Made by a program: the position numbers and the translations under genes. Under the pieces are notes generated by a model, which saw only the letters and a program-made list of their open reading frames with translations, made no database searches and was not told the DNA's origin. Shown here in pieces: positions 7,724-16,973 of a DNA stretch of 64,000 nt; within the stretch, counting starts at the first letter, position 1; each line of letters begins with the position of its first letter. This stretch comes from Pseudomonas asturiensis (GTDB lineage Bacteria; Pseudomonadota; Gammaproteobacteria; Pseudomonadales; Pseudomonadaceae), in the NCBI RefSeq assembly GCF_900143095.1, contig NZ_FRDA01000004.1, forward strand, positions 199,265 through 263,264, given 5' to 3'.

Positions 7724-9007
7724 TCAATCCAGCTTCGCGCCTTGATCGATCCAGGCACCGACCAGTTCGCGCTCCTGCGGGGTCATCTGGGTGATGTTGC
7801 CCAGCGGCATGATCGGCGAGGTCACGGCCTGGGCCTTGATGCGTGGCGCCTGCTGCTGGATTTCCTGGGGCGTGTCGAACATCACGCCGGCAGGTGCAAC
7901 GCTGAACAACTGGCTGGTGGGTTTGGCCGAGTGGCAGACCGCACAGCGTTGCTGGATCACTTCGTTGACCTTGCTGAACCCCGCGCTGGCCGCCGTGGGT
8001 GGCTCCGGCTGGGCAGGTGCGGCGACCGGTGCTGCGGGCTTTTCATCGGCGCGATGCCCGCCGACGGCGGTGCCGGGCAACGGTTGATAGACGATCTTCG
8101 TAACCTGAGGCGGTTGCGCAGGCCCGGTGACGTACGCCAGGCACAGCATACCCAGTGCGGCAACGGGCAATGTCCAGGCGAAGCGATGGCTGTCGTGCCG
8201 GGTATTGAAGTAATGCCGCACCAAGACGGCCAGCAGCGCAATGCCTGCCAGAATCAGCCAGTTGTATTCGCTGCCGTAAGTGCTCGGAAAGTGGTTGCTG
8301 ATCATGATGAACAGCACCGGCAGGGTGAAGTAGTTGTTGTGCCGCGAGCGCAGCAGGCCTTTGGCGGGCAGGCTCGGGTCCGGCGTGCGGTTTTCTGCGA
8401 TGGCGGCAACCAGCGCGCGCTGCGCCGGCATGATGATGCGAAACACGTTGCCGACCATGATGGTGCCCATGATCGCCCCGACATGCAGGTACGCACCGCG
8501 TCCGCTGAACACCTTGCTGAAACCGTAGGCCGCTGCGACCAGCAGCACGAACAGAATCAGCCCCAGCAGAGCAGGGCGCTTGCCCAGCGCCGAGTCACAC
8601 AGAAAACTGTAGATGAACCAGCCCACGAACAACGAGCCCAGGCCAATGTGTACGCCTTCCGCGCCCGACAGGCTGCTGCCCGGTGCAAGCAGGTACAGGG
8701 TCGGGTTGGCGTAGAACACCACGCACAACAGCGCCACGCCCGACAGCCAGGTGGAATAGGCTTCCCATTTGAACCAGTGCAGGTTCTCCGGCATGGTCGG
8801 CGGAGCGAGCTTGTATTTCTCCAGATGATAGATGCCACCACCATGGATGGCCCACAGGTCCCCTGAAAGTCCGTCACGCGGGTTCTTGCGGTTGAGGTTG
8901 TTTTCCAGCCAGACAAAGTAGAACGATGCGCCGATCCACGCGACGCCCACAATCATATGAATCCAGCGTACGCCGAGATTCAGCCATTCCATCAGATGTG
9001 CCTGCAC
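7724..9007 (-). CDS. puuD: Membrane urate hydroxylase with C-terminal cytochrome c domain
   Basis: PuuD oxidises urate to 5-hydroxyisourate, passing electrons to the respiratory chain. The 427-residue protein has a multi-spanning DUF989-type membrane part (starting WLNLGVRWIHMIVGVAWIGA, about 8 segments to residue 290), a Pro/Ala linker (AAPVAAPAQPEPPTAA) and a C-terminal haem domain with CAVCH at about 355-359 and a likely Met ligand in PIMPLGN. The start is a GTG at 9007 with CAGGT upstream; an ATG at 8992 is an alternative. It follows allA by 27 bases and ends the operon. Its product is used by HiuH, encoded on the other strand 3.5 kb away. Confidence 0.9.
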   Translation of the reverse strand: MQAHLMEWLNLGVRWIHMIVGVAWIGASFYFVWLENNLNRKNPRDGLSGDLWAIHGGGIYHLEKYKLAPPTMPENLHWFKWEAYSTWLSGVALLCVVFYANPTLYLLAPGSSLSGAEGVHIGLGSLFVGWFIYSFLCDSALGKRPALLGLILFVLLVAAAYGFSKVFSGRGAYLHVGAIMGTIMVGNVFRIIMPAQRALVAAIAENRTPDPSLPAKGLLRSRHNNYFTLPVLFIMISNHFPSTYGSEYNWLILAGIALLAVLVRHYFNTRHDSHRFAWTLPVAALGMLCLAYVTGPAQPPQVTKIVYQPLPGTAVGGHRADEKPAAPVAAPAQPEPPTAASAGFSKVNEVIQQRCAVCHSAKPTSQLFSVAPAGVMFDTPQEIQQQAPRIKAQAVTSPIMPLGNITQMTPQERELVGAWIDQGAKLD

Positions 9008-9034
9008 GGTTTTTACCTGATACCTGTCACCACT

Positions 9035-9559
9035 TCACGGGTGCTCAGGCCCTTCCTGGGAGTCGGGATCTAGCACCATCAACGTGTGCTCTGCAAAGTA
9101 ATGCTCATCGCAGTTATTGCCGCTTCCACTGCGATCAACCACCAGGAAGTCATCCCGCTTTTCGATCGTCAGCACCGGATGGTGCCAGACGCCGCGATGG
9201 TAATTGACACCCTGCCTGCCGTTGGACACGAAGGCGCGGGTCAGCTCTGGTTCAGGCGCATCGCCAAGTGGCGCGACCACGATCAGAAAAGGATTGCCGA
9301 GCAGCGGTATGAACGCCTGACTGCCCTGCGGATGTCGCTCCAGCATGGTGATGGTCAACGGCATCGGCAGCGCCTCGGCGCGGAAGATGCTGATGATCGC
9401 CTTATCGTCTGGCTGCGCGGTTTCAACCTCGGCCAGACGATGAAAACGCATGGTCGAGCCGTTATTGATCATGAAATGATCGCTGCCATCGGTCTCGATC
9501 ACATCACCGAACGGCGCAAAGGCTTCCTTGGTCAGCGGCTCGATTATCAGTTTGCGCAT
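9035..9559 (-). CDS. allA: Ureidoglycolate lyase
   Basis: AllA splits ureidoglycolate to glyoxylate and urea, the last step of allantoate use. The protein has 174 residues, close to the family length. It starts MRKLIIEPLTKEAFAPFGDVIE and contains the cupin-like motifs AFIPLLGNPFLIVV and GVNYHRGVWHHPVL, whose histidines line the active site in this family. It lies between alc and puuD on one strand, with gaps of 71 and 27 bases, consistent with one operon. AGAAGAA lies about 9 bases before the ATG. Confidence 0.92.
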   Translation of the reverse strand: MRKLIIEPLTKEAFAPFGDVIETDGSDHFMINNGSTMRFHRLAEVETAQPDDKAIISIFRAEALPMPLTITMLERHPQGSQAFIPLLGNPFLIVVAPLGDAPEPELTRAFVSNGRQGVNYHRGVWHHPVLTIEKRDDFLVVDRSGSGNNCDEHYFAEHTLMVLDPDSQEGPEHP

Positions 9560-9630
9560 GCGGGTTCTTCTTTAATGGGGTTCGAGATGATCGTTCCAGT
9601 ACAGGCATGGGTGTGCGTTGCTGCCAAAGC

Positions 9631-10626
9631 CTATCGCGACACCTTGCCCAGTACCCGCAACCGGCTCACGCCGCCATCCGGGAAAACGTTCAGACGAATG
9701 TGAGTGATCGGGCCGATGGCTTTGATCTGCTCGGCGAACTCGTGCTCGGCGTGCATGGTCAGCTTCTGGCTGGGCAGCAGTTCGCGCCAGAACAGGCTCT
9801 GGGTTTCGATCTGGCTATCAGTGCCGCCTTTCACGAAAGCACCCTGGATCGAGCAGCTGTCCGGGTAGTTGCCCTTGAAGTGCAGGGTGTCGACGATGAC
9901 TTTTTCGACTTCGCCCGGATGCCCCAGCGCCACGATGACCCAGTCATTGCCTGGCGTGCGGCGGCGAGCGGTTTCCCAGCCATCGCCCATGTTCACGCCA
10001 CGGCCCGGATTGAGAATATTGCTCATGCTGCCGTAATGCTCGTCCGAACAGGCAATCGAACGTCCGCCATTGAGCGCCGCCACCAGATCGATCTGTTCGC
10101 TGTCGCCAACTGTGGTCCAGTCGCGATGCGGCACTCCGTGCACTCGCAGACGTGCGACGCCGCCGTCCGGATAGATGTTGAAGCGCAAGTGGCTGAACGG
10201 CTGATCGTGGCTGATCTCATGATAGTGGTGGCTGTTGCCTTTCAGCTCCACCGACGGCAGCACTTCAGTCCAGGCGGTGTTCTCGTCCGGCTCGCCCGAG
10301 GCCAGAAAGCAGGCTTCCAGCGAGGCGGACGGCGGGAAGTTGCCGGTGAAGAACGACGTGTCGATGTCCACGCCCTTGATGGTGCCCGCTACACCCAGGC
10401 GAATGACTGCGCTGTCGTAACCTTCAAAACGCTTGCGTCGCGATTCCCAGCCGTCCATCCACTTGCCGTTATCGTCGAACACGCCTTCTTTCCAGACCGC
10501 AGGTGTCGGCTGGAACAGGCGGTTGGCATCGGCGAACCAGTCGTCGGTCACGGACAGCACCTTTGTGCCCAGACGCGCATCAGCCAGATTCACGAACTTC
10601 TCGAACGGTGCGGCGTAAACTTTCAT
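9631..10626 (-). CDS. alc: Allantoicase
   Basis: Allantoicase hydrolyses allantoate to ureidoglycolate and urea. From the ATG at 10626 the protein has 331 residues made of two similar beta-sandwich repeats. Each has a GWE(S/T)RR-type motif ([21 protein letters not shown], and further on [22 protein letters not shown]) and a closing RLN(I/V)(Y/F)PDGGV(A/S)RLRV motif, typical of the family. The open frame continues upstream to 10842 through uraD sequence, but only the downstream start fits the family. It starts 16 bases after the uraD stop, suggesting co-transcription. Confidence 0.92.
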   Translation of the reverse strand: MKVYAAPFEKFVNLADARLGTKVLSVTDDWFADANRLFQPTPAVWKEGVFDDNGKWMDGWESRRKRFEGYDSAVIRLGVAGTIKGVDIDTSFFTGNFPPSASLEACFLASGEPDENTAWTEVLPSVELKGNSHHYHEISHDQPFSHLRFNIYPDGGVARLRVHGVPHRDWTTVGDSEQIDLVAALNGGRSIACSDEHYGSMSNILNPGRGVNMGDGWETARRRTPGNDWVIVALGHPGEVEKVIVDTLHFKGNYPDSCSIQGAFVKGGTDSQIETQSLFWRELLPSQKLTMHAEHEFAEQIKAIGPITHIRLNVFPDGGVSRLRVLGKVSR

Positions 10627-10642
10627 GCTTCTTGTCTGCCTT

Positions 10643-11182
10643 CTAAACGTTGGATGAGCGCGGCGCTTGAAGCGCCTGCAAACGGAACAGTGCGATGGTG
10701 TTGATCTCAGCCAGGGCGCAAGCGAACTCGGCCTCCGGTGAGTGATGGATGCGTTGTTCGAACGCCGCCAGGATCTTGTGCCTGTCGCTGCCCTTGACCG
10801 CCATGATGAACGGAAAGCCGAAGCGGGCCTTGTAAGCCTCATTCAACTCGGTGAAGCGTTGAAACTCCTCAGGCGTGCAGAGGTGGATGCCGGCACCTGC
10901 CTGTTCATTGCTGCTGGCCTCGGTCAACTCACCCTGAACGGCGGCCTTGCCCGCCAGATCCGGGTGAGCGTTGATCAGTGCCAGTTGTTGCGCGTGCGTG
11001 GCGTCAAGCAGGATATCGCTCATACGCGCATGCAGGGTTTCGACGTCATCCAGTTCGGCATGCGCCCCGAGGTCGTAGGCCTGCTGCGCAACCCAGGGCG
11101 AGTGCTCATAGATGTCTGCGAAGGTCGCAATGAAGGCTTCGCGACTCAGGCTCGAAGGCGTGAAGTTGGCAAAGGCCGTCAT
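10643..11182 (-). CDS. uraD: OHCU decarboxylase
   Basis: UraD decarboxylates 2-oxo-4-hydroxy-4-carboxy-5-ureidoimidazoline to S-allantoin. From the ATG at 11182 the protein has 179 residues. It shows the family motifs [25 protein letters not shown] (with the catalytic His) and [11 protein letters not shown]. The start overlaps the stop of puuE in an ATGA arrangement, so translation is probably coupled. Combined with HiuH and PuuD, it completes urate to allantoin. Confidence 0.93.
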   Translation of the reverse strand: MTAFANFTPSSLSREAFIATFADIYEHSPWVAQQAYDLGAHAELDDVETLHARMSDILLDATHAQQLALINAHPDLAGKAAVQGELTEASSNEQAGAGIHLCTPEEFQRFTELNEAYKARFGFPFIMAVKGSDRHKILAAFEQRIHHSPEAEFACALAEINTIALFRLQALQAPRSSNV

Positions 11183-12108
11183 TGCGCAGCCTCGGCCTTG
11201 AAGGGGTGCTCGGCGTGCCAGTGACGGGCAATATCGACGCGGCGTGTGAACCACACCTGTTCGTGGCCTTTGGCGTATTCGATGAACCGCTTGAGTGCGG
11301 CAAGGCGGGCAGGGCGGCCGATCAGACGGCAGTGCAGGCCGATGGAGAGCATTTTCGGCGCGTCCCCACCCTCGGCGTAGAGCACGTCGAACGCGTCCTT
11401 GAGGTACTGGAAGAACTGCTCGCCGTTGTTGAAACCCTGCACTTGCGTGAAGCGCATGTCATTGGTGTCCAGAGTGTACGGAATCACCAGATGGGGCTTG
11501 CCGGTCGGATTGTTCGGCTCCCAATAGGGCAGGTCGTCGTCATAGGTGTCGCAGTCGTAGAGAAATCCGCCTTCCTCCATCACCAGCCGACGGGTATTCG
11601 GGCCGGTGCGGCCGGTGTACCAGCCCAGCGGACGTTCGCCGCTGATTTCGGTGAGGATGTGGATGGCCTGAAGCATGTGCTCGCGTTCCTGAGCCTCGTC
11701 CATGTTCTGGTAGTCGATCCAGCGATAGCCGTGACTACAGATTTCATGACCGTCGGCGACCATGGCGCGGATCACGTCTGGATGACGTTGCGCGGCCATC
11801 GCCACGGCAAAGATCGTCAGCGGGATATCGAACTGCTTGAACAGCTTTAGAATGCGCCACACGCCTGCGCGGCTGCCGTATTCGTAGAGCGATTCCATGC
11901 TCATGTTGCGTTGTCCCTGCAGCGGCTGCGCAGCGACCATTTCGGACAGAAAGGCTTCGGACTCCTTGTCACCATGCAAAATATTGCGCTCGCCGCCTTC
12001 CTCGTAGTTCAGCACGAACGACAGTGCAAGACGCGCGTTGCCCGGCCAGCGAGGGTGTGGCGGGTTGTTGCCATATCCGATCAGGTCGCGTGGGTAGTCG
12101 GCGCTCAC
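11179..12108 (-). CDS. puuE: Allantoinase of the polysaccharide-deacetylase family
   Basis: PuuE opens allantoin to allantoate without the amidohydrolase fold of classical allantoinases. I chose the GTG at 12108, giving 309 residues beginning VSADYPRDLIGYGNNPPHPRWPG, which matches PuuE proteins; the frame extends further upstream but into A+T-rich promoter sequence. The NodB-like domain shows LSFVLNYEEGGERN, DGHEICSHGYRWIDY and GWYTGRTGPNTRRL. It is the first gene of the minus-strand group puuE-uraD-alc-allA-puuD, and its stop overlaps uraD by 4 bases. Confidence 0.92.
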   Translation of the reverse strand: MSADYPRDLIGYGNNPPHPRWPGNARLALSFVLNYEEGGERNILHGDKESEAFLSEMVAAQPLQGQRNMSMESLYEYGSRAGVWRILKLFKQFDIPLTIFAVAMAAQRHPDVIRAMVADGHEICSHGYRWIDYQNMDEAQEREHMLQAIHILTEISGERPLGWYTGRTGPNTRRLVMEEGGFLYDCDTYDDDLPYWEPNNPTGKPHLVIPYTLDTNDMRFTQVQGFNNGEQFFQYLKDAFDVLYAEGGDAPKMLSIGLHCRLIGRPARLAALKRFIEYAKGHEQVWFTRRVDIARHWHAEHPFKAEAAQ

Positions 12109-12495
12109 TGCAGGCTTCCTTATGTGCGTGAAATCAGGTTCAGTACGGGCGCTTGCAAACGTCCCGAGTGCGAGGATTGTATACAATTTAATTTTGAAAT
12201 TGTAACCTCGCATGCCGTCTTCATTCGCGATGCCTGCTGTGCGAAGAATCTGCATGAATAATACAAGCAAGAAACCTGCCTGACTGGTCAGCTTAATCAC
12301 AAAAAACTGATAAATTTCCTTTGTTTCAGCGATTCTGGTCTGGTCAGGCGCTGTGCAGCGCCGTTACGATCCGTACGGCCTCAGGCCCAGCGTGTACAGG
12401 GTTTTTGAAAAGTGTCTTAATCGGTCGCATCCGCACAGCCGTCAGCACCTCGCTGGTGCAGTTTCGTCGCGATCTTCATGGCAAGGAGCAACGTC
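12109..12495. promoter_or_regulatory. Divergent control region between puuE and hiuH
   Basis: The 387-base region is A+T-rich near puuE and contains a perfect palindrome ATTGTATACAAT (12176-12187) and a second palindrome CTGACTGGTCAG (12280-12291). The core TTGTATACAA fits the consensus described for FadR-subfamily GntR operators, and an 8-of-10 match CTGTGTACAA lies at 12907-12916 before the GntR gene. No small gene is evident. Confidence 0.5.
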
Positions 12496-12849
12496 TTGGG
12501 AAAATTGACCACACACGTACTGGACGCAGCGCACGGCTGCCCTGGAACCGCCATCGCCATCGAGCTTTACCGGGTTGAAGGCGGGCAACTGCTCAAGGTT
12601 ACCAGCGCGATCACCAACAGCGATGGCCGCTGCGATGCCCCTTTGCTGCAGGACGATGAATATCGCTCGGGTGTCTACCAACTGCACTTTCATGCCGGTG
12701 ATTATTACCGGGCACGAGGCGTGGTGTTGAGCGAACCGGCCTTTCTCGATGTGGTGGTGTTGCGCTTCGGCATTGACGCAGGTCAGCCTCATTTCCACGT
12801 GCCACTGCTAATCTCGCCCTACAGCTACTCGACGTATCGGGGCAGCTGA
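12496..12849 (+). CDS. hiuH: 5-hydroxyisourate hydrolase (transthyretin-like)
   Basis: HiuH hydrolyses 5-hydroxyisourate, the PuuD product, to OHCU, the UraD substrate. The TTG at 12496 is favoured over the ATG at 12478 because AAGGAG lies 7 bases before it and the resulting 117 residues begin GKLTTHVLDAAHG, the usual family start. It ends with the diagnostic tetrapeptide YRGS, and the active-site histidines are in THVLD and GQPHFHVP. It is transcribed away from puuE, so the linear pathway is split over two divergent transcripts sharing one control region. Confidence 0.92.
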   Translation: MGKLTTHVLDAAHGCPGTAIAIELYRVEGGQLLKVTSAITNSDGRCDAPLLQDDEYRSGVYQLHFHAGDYYRARGVVLSEPAFLDVVVLRFGIDAGQPHFHVPLLISPYSYSTYRGS

Positions 12850-12858
12850 TACTCGCTT

Positions 12859-12883
12859 CCCCGCGCACACTGCGGGCTTTTTT
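12859..12883 (+). terminator. Intrinsic terminator of hiuH
   Basis: A short G+C-rich stem CCCGC / GCGGG starts 11 bases after the hiuH stop and is followed by CTTTTTT. Confidence 0.7.
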
Positions 12884-12906
12884 CTGCGCGCCTTTCCGGT
12901 TTTGCC

Positions 12907-12916
12907 CTGTGTACAA
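12907..12916. promoter_or_regulatory. Candidate autoregulatory operator of the GntR gene
   Basis: CTGTGTACAA differs at two positions from the palindrome core TTGTATACAA upstream of puuE. It lies 44 bases before the GntR start codon, where an autorepressor would be expected to bind. Confidence 0.35.
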
Positions 12917-12959
12917 TGCGCCCGTTGCGACGCCGTCCTCCATCCGCGCACGAGTGCCC

Positions 12960-13706
12960 ATGAACGATCAGTCCCTGCCCCTCAAGAAACCGATGCGACC
13001 TGCCAAGGCCAGCCAGAGCCTGACTCAGGATGACGTGGTCTATGCACACATCTTCGACGCCATCCTTGAGCAGCGCCTGGCGCCGGGCACTAAGTTGAGC
13101 GAAGAGGCCTTGGGCGAGATTTTTGGCGTGAGTCGCACCATCATTCGTCGCGCTTTATCGCGGCTGGGGCATGAAGGCGTCGTGTTGCTGCGGCCCAACC
13201 GTGGCGCAGTGGTCGCCAGCCCGAGTGTCGAGGAAGCCCGGCAGGTGTTCTTCGCCCGGCGTCTGGTGGAAAAGGCCATCACCGAACTGGCTGTCGAGCA
13301 CGCGACTGCCGAGCAACTTGCCCAGCTGCGCCAGATGGTCAGCGATGAGCGCGACAGTTTTTCTCGTGGGGATCGTGGCGCGGGCATTCGGCTGTCCGGT
13401 GAGTTTCACCTGCAACTGGCCGTTGCGGCCAGAAACGCGCCTTTGATCAGCTTTCAGCGCAGCCTGGTCTCGCAGACATCGCTGATCATTGCTCAGTACG
13501 AAACCGGCGACCGCACGCATTGTTCCTATGACGAACACAGCCGGTTGATCGACGCTATCGAAGCCCGTGACGCCGCGCGGGCGGTCGAATTGATGATGCA
13601 CCACATGGATCACATCGACAGCAAGCTCAACCTGGACGAAGACGTGATCTCGGATGATTTGCAGGCCGTGTTTTCGCACCTGCTGGGCAAGAAAAAAACC
13701 AAATGA
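12960..13706 (+). CDS. GntR-family (FadR/FCD) regulator, probable controller of urate catabolism
   Basis: The 248-residue protein has an N-terminal winged helix-turn-helix (LAPGTKLSEEALGEIFGVSR, then RALSRLGHEGVVLLRPNRG) and an FCD effector domain with the conserved metal-binding pattern (FHLQLAVAARN, then a later EHSRLIDAIEARD and MMHHMDH). FCD domains of this type commonly bind small carboxylic or ureido compounds. The ATG at 12960 fits the domain start; the frame extends to 12909. It sits between hiuH and an MFS transporter, its stop 3 bases from that of the convergent transporter. Repression of puuE and hiuH is the natural hypothesis. Confidence 0.85.
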   Translation: MNDQSLPLKKPMRPAKASQSLTQDDVVYAHIFDAILEQRLAPGTKLSEEALGEIFGVSRTIIRRALSRLGHEGVVLLRPNRGAVVASPSVEEARQVFFARRLVEKAITELAVEHATAEQLAQLRQMVSDERDSFSRGDRGAGIRLSGEFHLQLAVAARNAPLISFQRSLVSQTSLIIAQYETGDRTHCSYDEHSRLIDAIEARDAARAVELMMHHMDHIDSKLNLDEDVISDDLQAVFSHLLGKKKTK

Positions 13707-13709
13707 CGG

Positions 13710-14936
13710 TCAGCCGCCTTTCTGCTCCCTAACTGCTTGAGCCTGACGGTACAGGTACACGCTCAGGATCAGCCCGCTCAGCGAGGCAAAGGCGGCGAAC
13801 AGGAAGATTGACACAAAGCCGAAACCCGCCGCAATGGCACCGGCCAGTGGCCCGGTGATGCCCAACGACAGGTCGATGAACAGCGAATAGGCGCCTACGG
13901 CCGCGCCACGGCTGGAGGCTGGAACCAGGTTGACCGCCTCCACGCCCAGTGCCGGAAACACCAGCGAAAAACCGAATCCCGACAACGCCGCACCCGCCAG
14001 CGCCAGGCCTGGCGTGGGCGCCATCCATAACAGCAGCAGCCCCAGCGTCTCAACTGACAGGCACACAATCGCCACCCGAAAGCCGCCGAGACGGTTGATC
14101 AGGTTGCCAAACAGCAGACGCGCTGCGATGAAGCTGCCACCAAACAGGGTCAGGCACAGTGCGGCGTTTGGCCAGTGGTTGCTGGCGTAATAAAGGGTAA
14201 TGAACGTCGCGATGGTGCCGAACCCGATACCGCCCAGTGCCAGCCCCATGCCGTGAGGAAAAACGCGTCCCAGGACATGCATGAACGGCAGGCGCTCGCC
14301 ATGCACGATAGGCGCACCCGGCTTCTTCCAGGTCAGCAGCAGGCCGGTCGCGCACAGCAGCATGATGCTCACGCCCACGGTCCACAGGCCCAGTTCATTG
14401 ACCATCCAGACGCCCAGCGGCGCACCGATTGCCAGCGCGCCATAGCTGGCGATGCCGTTCCAGGAAATGACCTTTGCAGTATTCTGTGCGCCCACCCGGC
14501 CGATGCCCCAGCCAATCGAGCCTGAACCCACGAGGCTTTCCGCGCTGCCCAGAATCACCCGTCCGATCAATAGCACCACCAGGCTCGCCATCGGCCACGC
14601 TTGCAGCCAGATCGGCACCAGCATGAATACGCCGCTCAGTCCGCAACCCGCCAGGCCAAACTGAACAGCCTTCTTGCTGCCCAGATTGTCGATAATCCGG
14701 CTCGCCCAGGGCCGACTGACCAGCGTAGCGAGGTACTGCACGCTGATCACCAGGCCTGCCATTACCGCGCCAAAACCCAGGTCGCTGTGGACGTAACCCG
14801 GCAATACAGCCAGAGGGATGCCGATATTCAGGTAGCCGATGAAGGTGAACATGACGATGGAGACCACCGTCAGCGTGACGGCCATCGGGGTTTGCGGTGC
14901 AGCGGTGTGTGTCTCGGGCATGGAGATAGGTTTCAT
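13710..14936 (-). CDS. MFS transporter (YhhS/UPF0226-like)
   Basis: The protein has about 408 residues from ATG 14936; ATG 14921, starting [10 protein letters not shown], is also possible. Twelve membrane segments can be counted. The MFS loop signature appears as [21 protein letters not shown] between segments 2 and 3, and the whole resembles the YhhS branch of the drug/solute efflux MFS proteins. Substrate is unknown. Being directly convergent with the purine GntR regulator, it might move a purine or ureide, but YhhS-type proteins are often annotated as exporters, so this is only inference. Confidence 0.82.
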   Translation of the reverse strand: MKPISMPETHTAAPQTPMAVTLTVVSIVMFTFIGYLNIGIPLAVLPGYVHSDLGFGAVMAGLVISVQYLATLVSRPWASRIIDNLGSKKAVQFGLAGCGLSGVFMLVPIWLQAWPMASLVVLLIGRVILGSAESLVGSGSIGWGIGRVGAQNTAKVISWNGIASYGALAIGAPLGVWMVNELGLWTVGVSIMLLCATGLLLTWKKPGAPIVHGERLPFMHVLGRVFPHGMGLALGGIGFGTIATFITLYYASNHWPNAALCLTLFGGSFIAARLLFGNLINRLGGFRVAIVCLSVETLGLLLLWMAPTPGLALAGAALSGFGFSLVFPALGVEAVNLVPASSRGAAVGAYSLFIDLSLGITGPLAGAIAAGFGFVSIFLFAAFASLSGLILSVYLYRQAQAVREQKGG

Positions 14937-15089
14937 TCTGATAACGGAGGGACGTAGAGCGTTCGAGCCGTGCAACGGGAAAGCACGCAGGAAAATGCTT
15001 AGCAAGCTTTCGATAGGCTCATCATAACGGTGCATCGGGCGATGCAGGTAACAGATTGAAATAAAATCTGCAGGAAGGGGGGATTCAGA

Positions 15090-15269
15090 TCAAGGCTGGG
15101 CAGGTGCTACGAGTTGAGTGGTGACCAGTGCGGCCAGGGCGTTTTCCTGAGTGCCGAAGCGGGCCAGCAGGGCTTGCTGTTTTTCCGGGCTCAGGCGTGA
15201 CCAGATCTCGATCATCTTTTCGGCGGTGCCGATCAATGCGCTGGCCTGGGTTTCGGTGAAATCGCTCAT
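15090..15269 (-). CDS. Small protein of unknown function, 59 aa
   Basis: From the ATG at 15269 to TGA at 15090 the minus strand encodes a well-formed 59-residue protein starting MSDFTETQASALIG. It is predicted to be helical and amphipathic: IGTAEKMIEIWSRL, SPEKQQALLARFG and ENALAALVTTQLV look like three short helices. It has no Cys, no signal peptide and no membrane segment. Codon use is that of its neighbours. AACCTC lies just before the ATG on the coding strand, without a strong ribosome binding site. I do not recognise a family. Confidence 0.6.
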   Translation of the reverse strand: MSDFTETQASALIGTAEKMIEIWSRLSPEKQQALLARFGTQENALAALVTTQLVAPAQP

Positions 15270-15357
15270 GAGGTTTTCTGTGTGCCTGTTCTCTGGTTTT
15301 CCAGGCGTATTGAAAATCGGCAGAACCGTTTTTCGATACGCCTGAAAACAATCGCCT

Positions 15358-15498
15358 TCAGTCTTTGCCTTGGGCTTTCTGGCTGTCTTGAGCCGAGGGT
15401 GCTGCTTTCATTGCGGCAGGTTGACCAAGCTCCTGTTGAGCCAGGGTCGACTGCTGTGGTTCCTGTTGGCCTGGTGGGAAGTTAGGGATTTCATGCAT
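15358..15498 (-). CDS. Small Gln-rich protein of unknown function, 46 aa
   Basis: The ATG at 15498 has GAGGAG 8 bases upstream, a good ribosome binding site; an ATG at 15504 is too close to it. The product is 46 residues, very rich in Gln, Pro and Ala (FPPGQQEPQQSTLAQQELGQ), probably disordered, ending in KAQGKD. The much longer open frame upstream reads through a REP element and is not believable. Function is unknown; such small Gln/Pro-rich proteins occur in other pseudomonads. Confidence 0.5.
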   Translation of the reverse strand: MHEIPNFPPGQQEPQQSTLAQQELGQPAAMKAAPSAQDSQKAQGKD

Positions 15499-15664
15499 CG
15501 TCATCGCTCCTCGCAAGGGGTTGCAGATAGAACCGTGCTTTAAAAAAGCCTGCGCAGGATACCCCACTGAAAATGACAATCCCGATATTTTTTTCAACTG
15601 ATTGACCGAACGGCGAAACAAAATCGTGATTTTACTGTCCCGGCCGGATGATCTGGCAGTAGAT

Positions 15665-15727
15665 ATTCGCGGACAAGTCCGCCCACCAGCCAAACTCAGC
15701 AGGTGGGAGCGAGCTTGCTCGCGAAGG
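15665..15727. repeat. REP doublet
   Basis: A unit TTCGCGGACAAGTCCGCCCA (15666-15685) faces an inverted unit GTGGGAGCGAGCTTGCTCGC (15703-15722), separated by 17 bases, downstream of phhC. Confidence 0.75.
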
Positions 15728-15776
15728 GGCAAATGGCCCTTACACAAATAGTGTGCCTGGCATCAACGATCAGCCT

Positions 15777-16973
15777 TCACTCCTTGCAAACCGCCGCAAT
15801 CGCCTGCGCCAGTTGATCCAGACGGCTGGCGTCGATCCCCGCAATGTTGGCCCGGCCATCATTGACCATGTACACGCTCTGCTCGTCACGCAGGCGTTTG
15901 ACCTGATCGCCCGTGATACCGGTGTAGGAAAACATTCCGCGCTGGTGTGCGATGTGGGCAAAGCGTTCGCCCAGTCCCAGCGGGGTCAAGGCTTCGACCA
16001 GTCCGCTGCGTAACTGAGCCACACGCTGACGCATCTCCTCGACCTCATCGGCCCACAGACTTTTAAGCGCTGGATCACCCAGAATTTCTGCCACGACTGC
16101 CGCGCCATGATCCGGCGGGTTGGACCACAGATTGCGCGCGATGCTTGCCAGCTGGCTGCGTACATCGAGCAGCTTTTGTGCCTCGTCGGTGCACACAATC
16201 AGCGCGCCGGTACGCTCGCGGTATAAACCGAAGTTCTTCGAGCACGAACTGGTGACCAGCAGTTCTGGCAGCTCTTCGGCGAACAGGCGAACGGCCCACG
16301 CGTCCTCTTCCAGGCCGTCACCGAACCCTTGGTAGGCAAAGTCGATCAGGGGCAGCAAGTCGCGTTTTTTCACAATCTCCAGCACGTCGCGCCAGTCATC
16401 ATGCGACAGGTCAAAGCCGGTCGGGTTGTGGCAGCAGGCATGCAGCAGCACCACGTCGCCGTGCGGTATCTGGCGTAAGGCGTCCAGCATGCCATCGACG
16501 TTCAGCCGGTTATCGCTGCCGACATACGGGTAATGGCTTACTGTCAGGCCCACCTTGTTGAAGATGGTTTCATGCAGCGGCCATGTGGGATCGCTCAGCC
16601 AGATGCCCTTGCCGGGCAGGCACTGGGCGATGAAATCCGCCGCAAGACGTAACGCGCCGGTGCCGCCCGGTGTCTGGGTCGCACCTGCGCGCCGGGTCTT
16701 GATGAGTTGCGAATCACTGCCCAGCACCAGTTCACTGATGAGCATGCCGAAGCGCGAATCGCCATGGCTGCCGATGTACGTCTTGGTCATCTGCCTGTCG
16801 ATCAGGCGCTGTTCGGCGGCTTTAACGGCGCGCGGCACCGGAGTCTGACCTTGTGAATCCTTATAGACGCCCACGCCCAGGTCGAACTTGTCAGGATGGG
16901 TGTCGTTGGCATACGCCTCGATCAGACCCAGAATCGGATCGCCCGGTACACGCTGGATATCACTGAAATGCAT
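15777..16973 (-). CDS. phhC: Aromatic amino acid aminotransferase
   Basis: PhhC transaminates tyrosine (and other aromatic amino acids) to the 2-oxo acid, after PhhA has made tyrosine from phenylalanine. From the ATG at 16973 the protein has 398 residues and is a class-I PLP aminotransferase. CCHNPTG (about 180-186) contacts PLP, Asp211 in DFAYQGFG pairs with the PLP nitrogen, and SSCSKNFGLYRERTGAL carries the Schiff-base lysine at about 246. The ATG overlaps the phhB stop by one base (TAATG), indicating translational coupling. Confidence 0.93.
   Translation of the reverse strand: MHFSDIQRVPGDPILGLIEAYANDTHPDKFDLGVGVYKDSQGQTPVPRAVKAAEQRLIDRQMTKTYIGSHGDSRFGMLISELVLGSDSQLIKTRRAGATQTPGGTGALRLAADFIAQCLPGKGIWLSDPTWPLHETIFNKVGLTVSHYPYVGSDNRLNVDGMLDALRQIPHGDVVLLHACCHNPTGFDLSHDDWRDVLEIVKKRDLLPLIDFAYQGFGDGLEEDAWAVRLFAEELPELLVTSSCSKNFGLYRERTGALIVCTDEAQKLLDVRSQLASIARNLWSNPPDHGAAVVAEILGDPALKSLWADEVEEMRQRVAQLRSGLVEALTPLGLGERFAHIAHQRGMFSYTGITGDQVKRLRDEQSVYMVNDGRANIAGIDASRLDQLAQAIAAVCKE

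Noticed and set aside
7613..8866. Plus-strand open frame of about 417 codons
   Set aside because: Antisense to puuD, rich in Arg, Gln and His, with no ribosome site; a shadow of high third-position G+C.
12707..12961. Longer frames over the hiuH/GntR junction
   Set aside because: They cross the hiuH terminator and the candidate operator and lack protein-like composition.
15085..15351. Minus-strand 88-codon frame in the same place as the 59-residue gene
   Set aside because: The alternative frame has poor composition (Arg/His/Pro rich), while the 59-codon frame reads as a natural helical protein.
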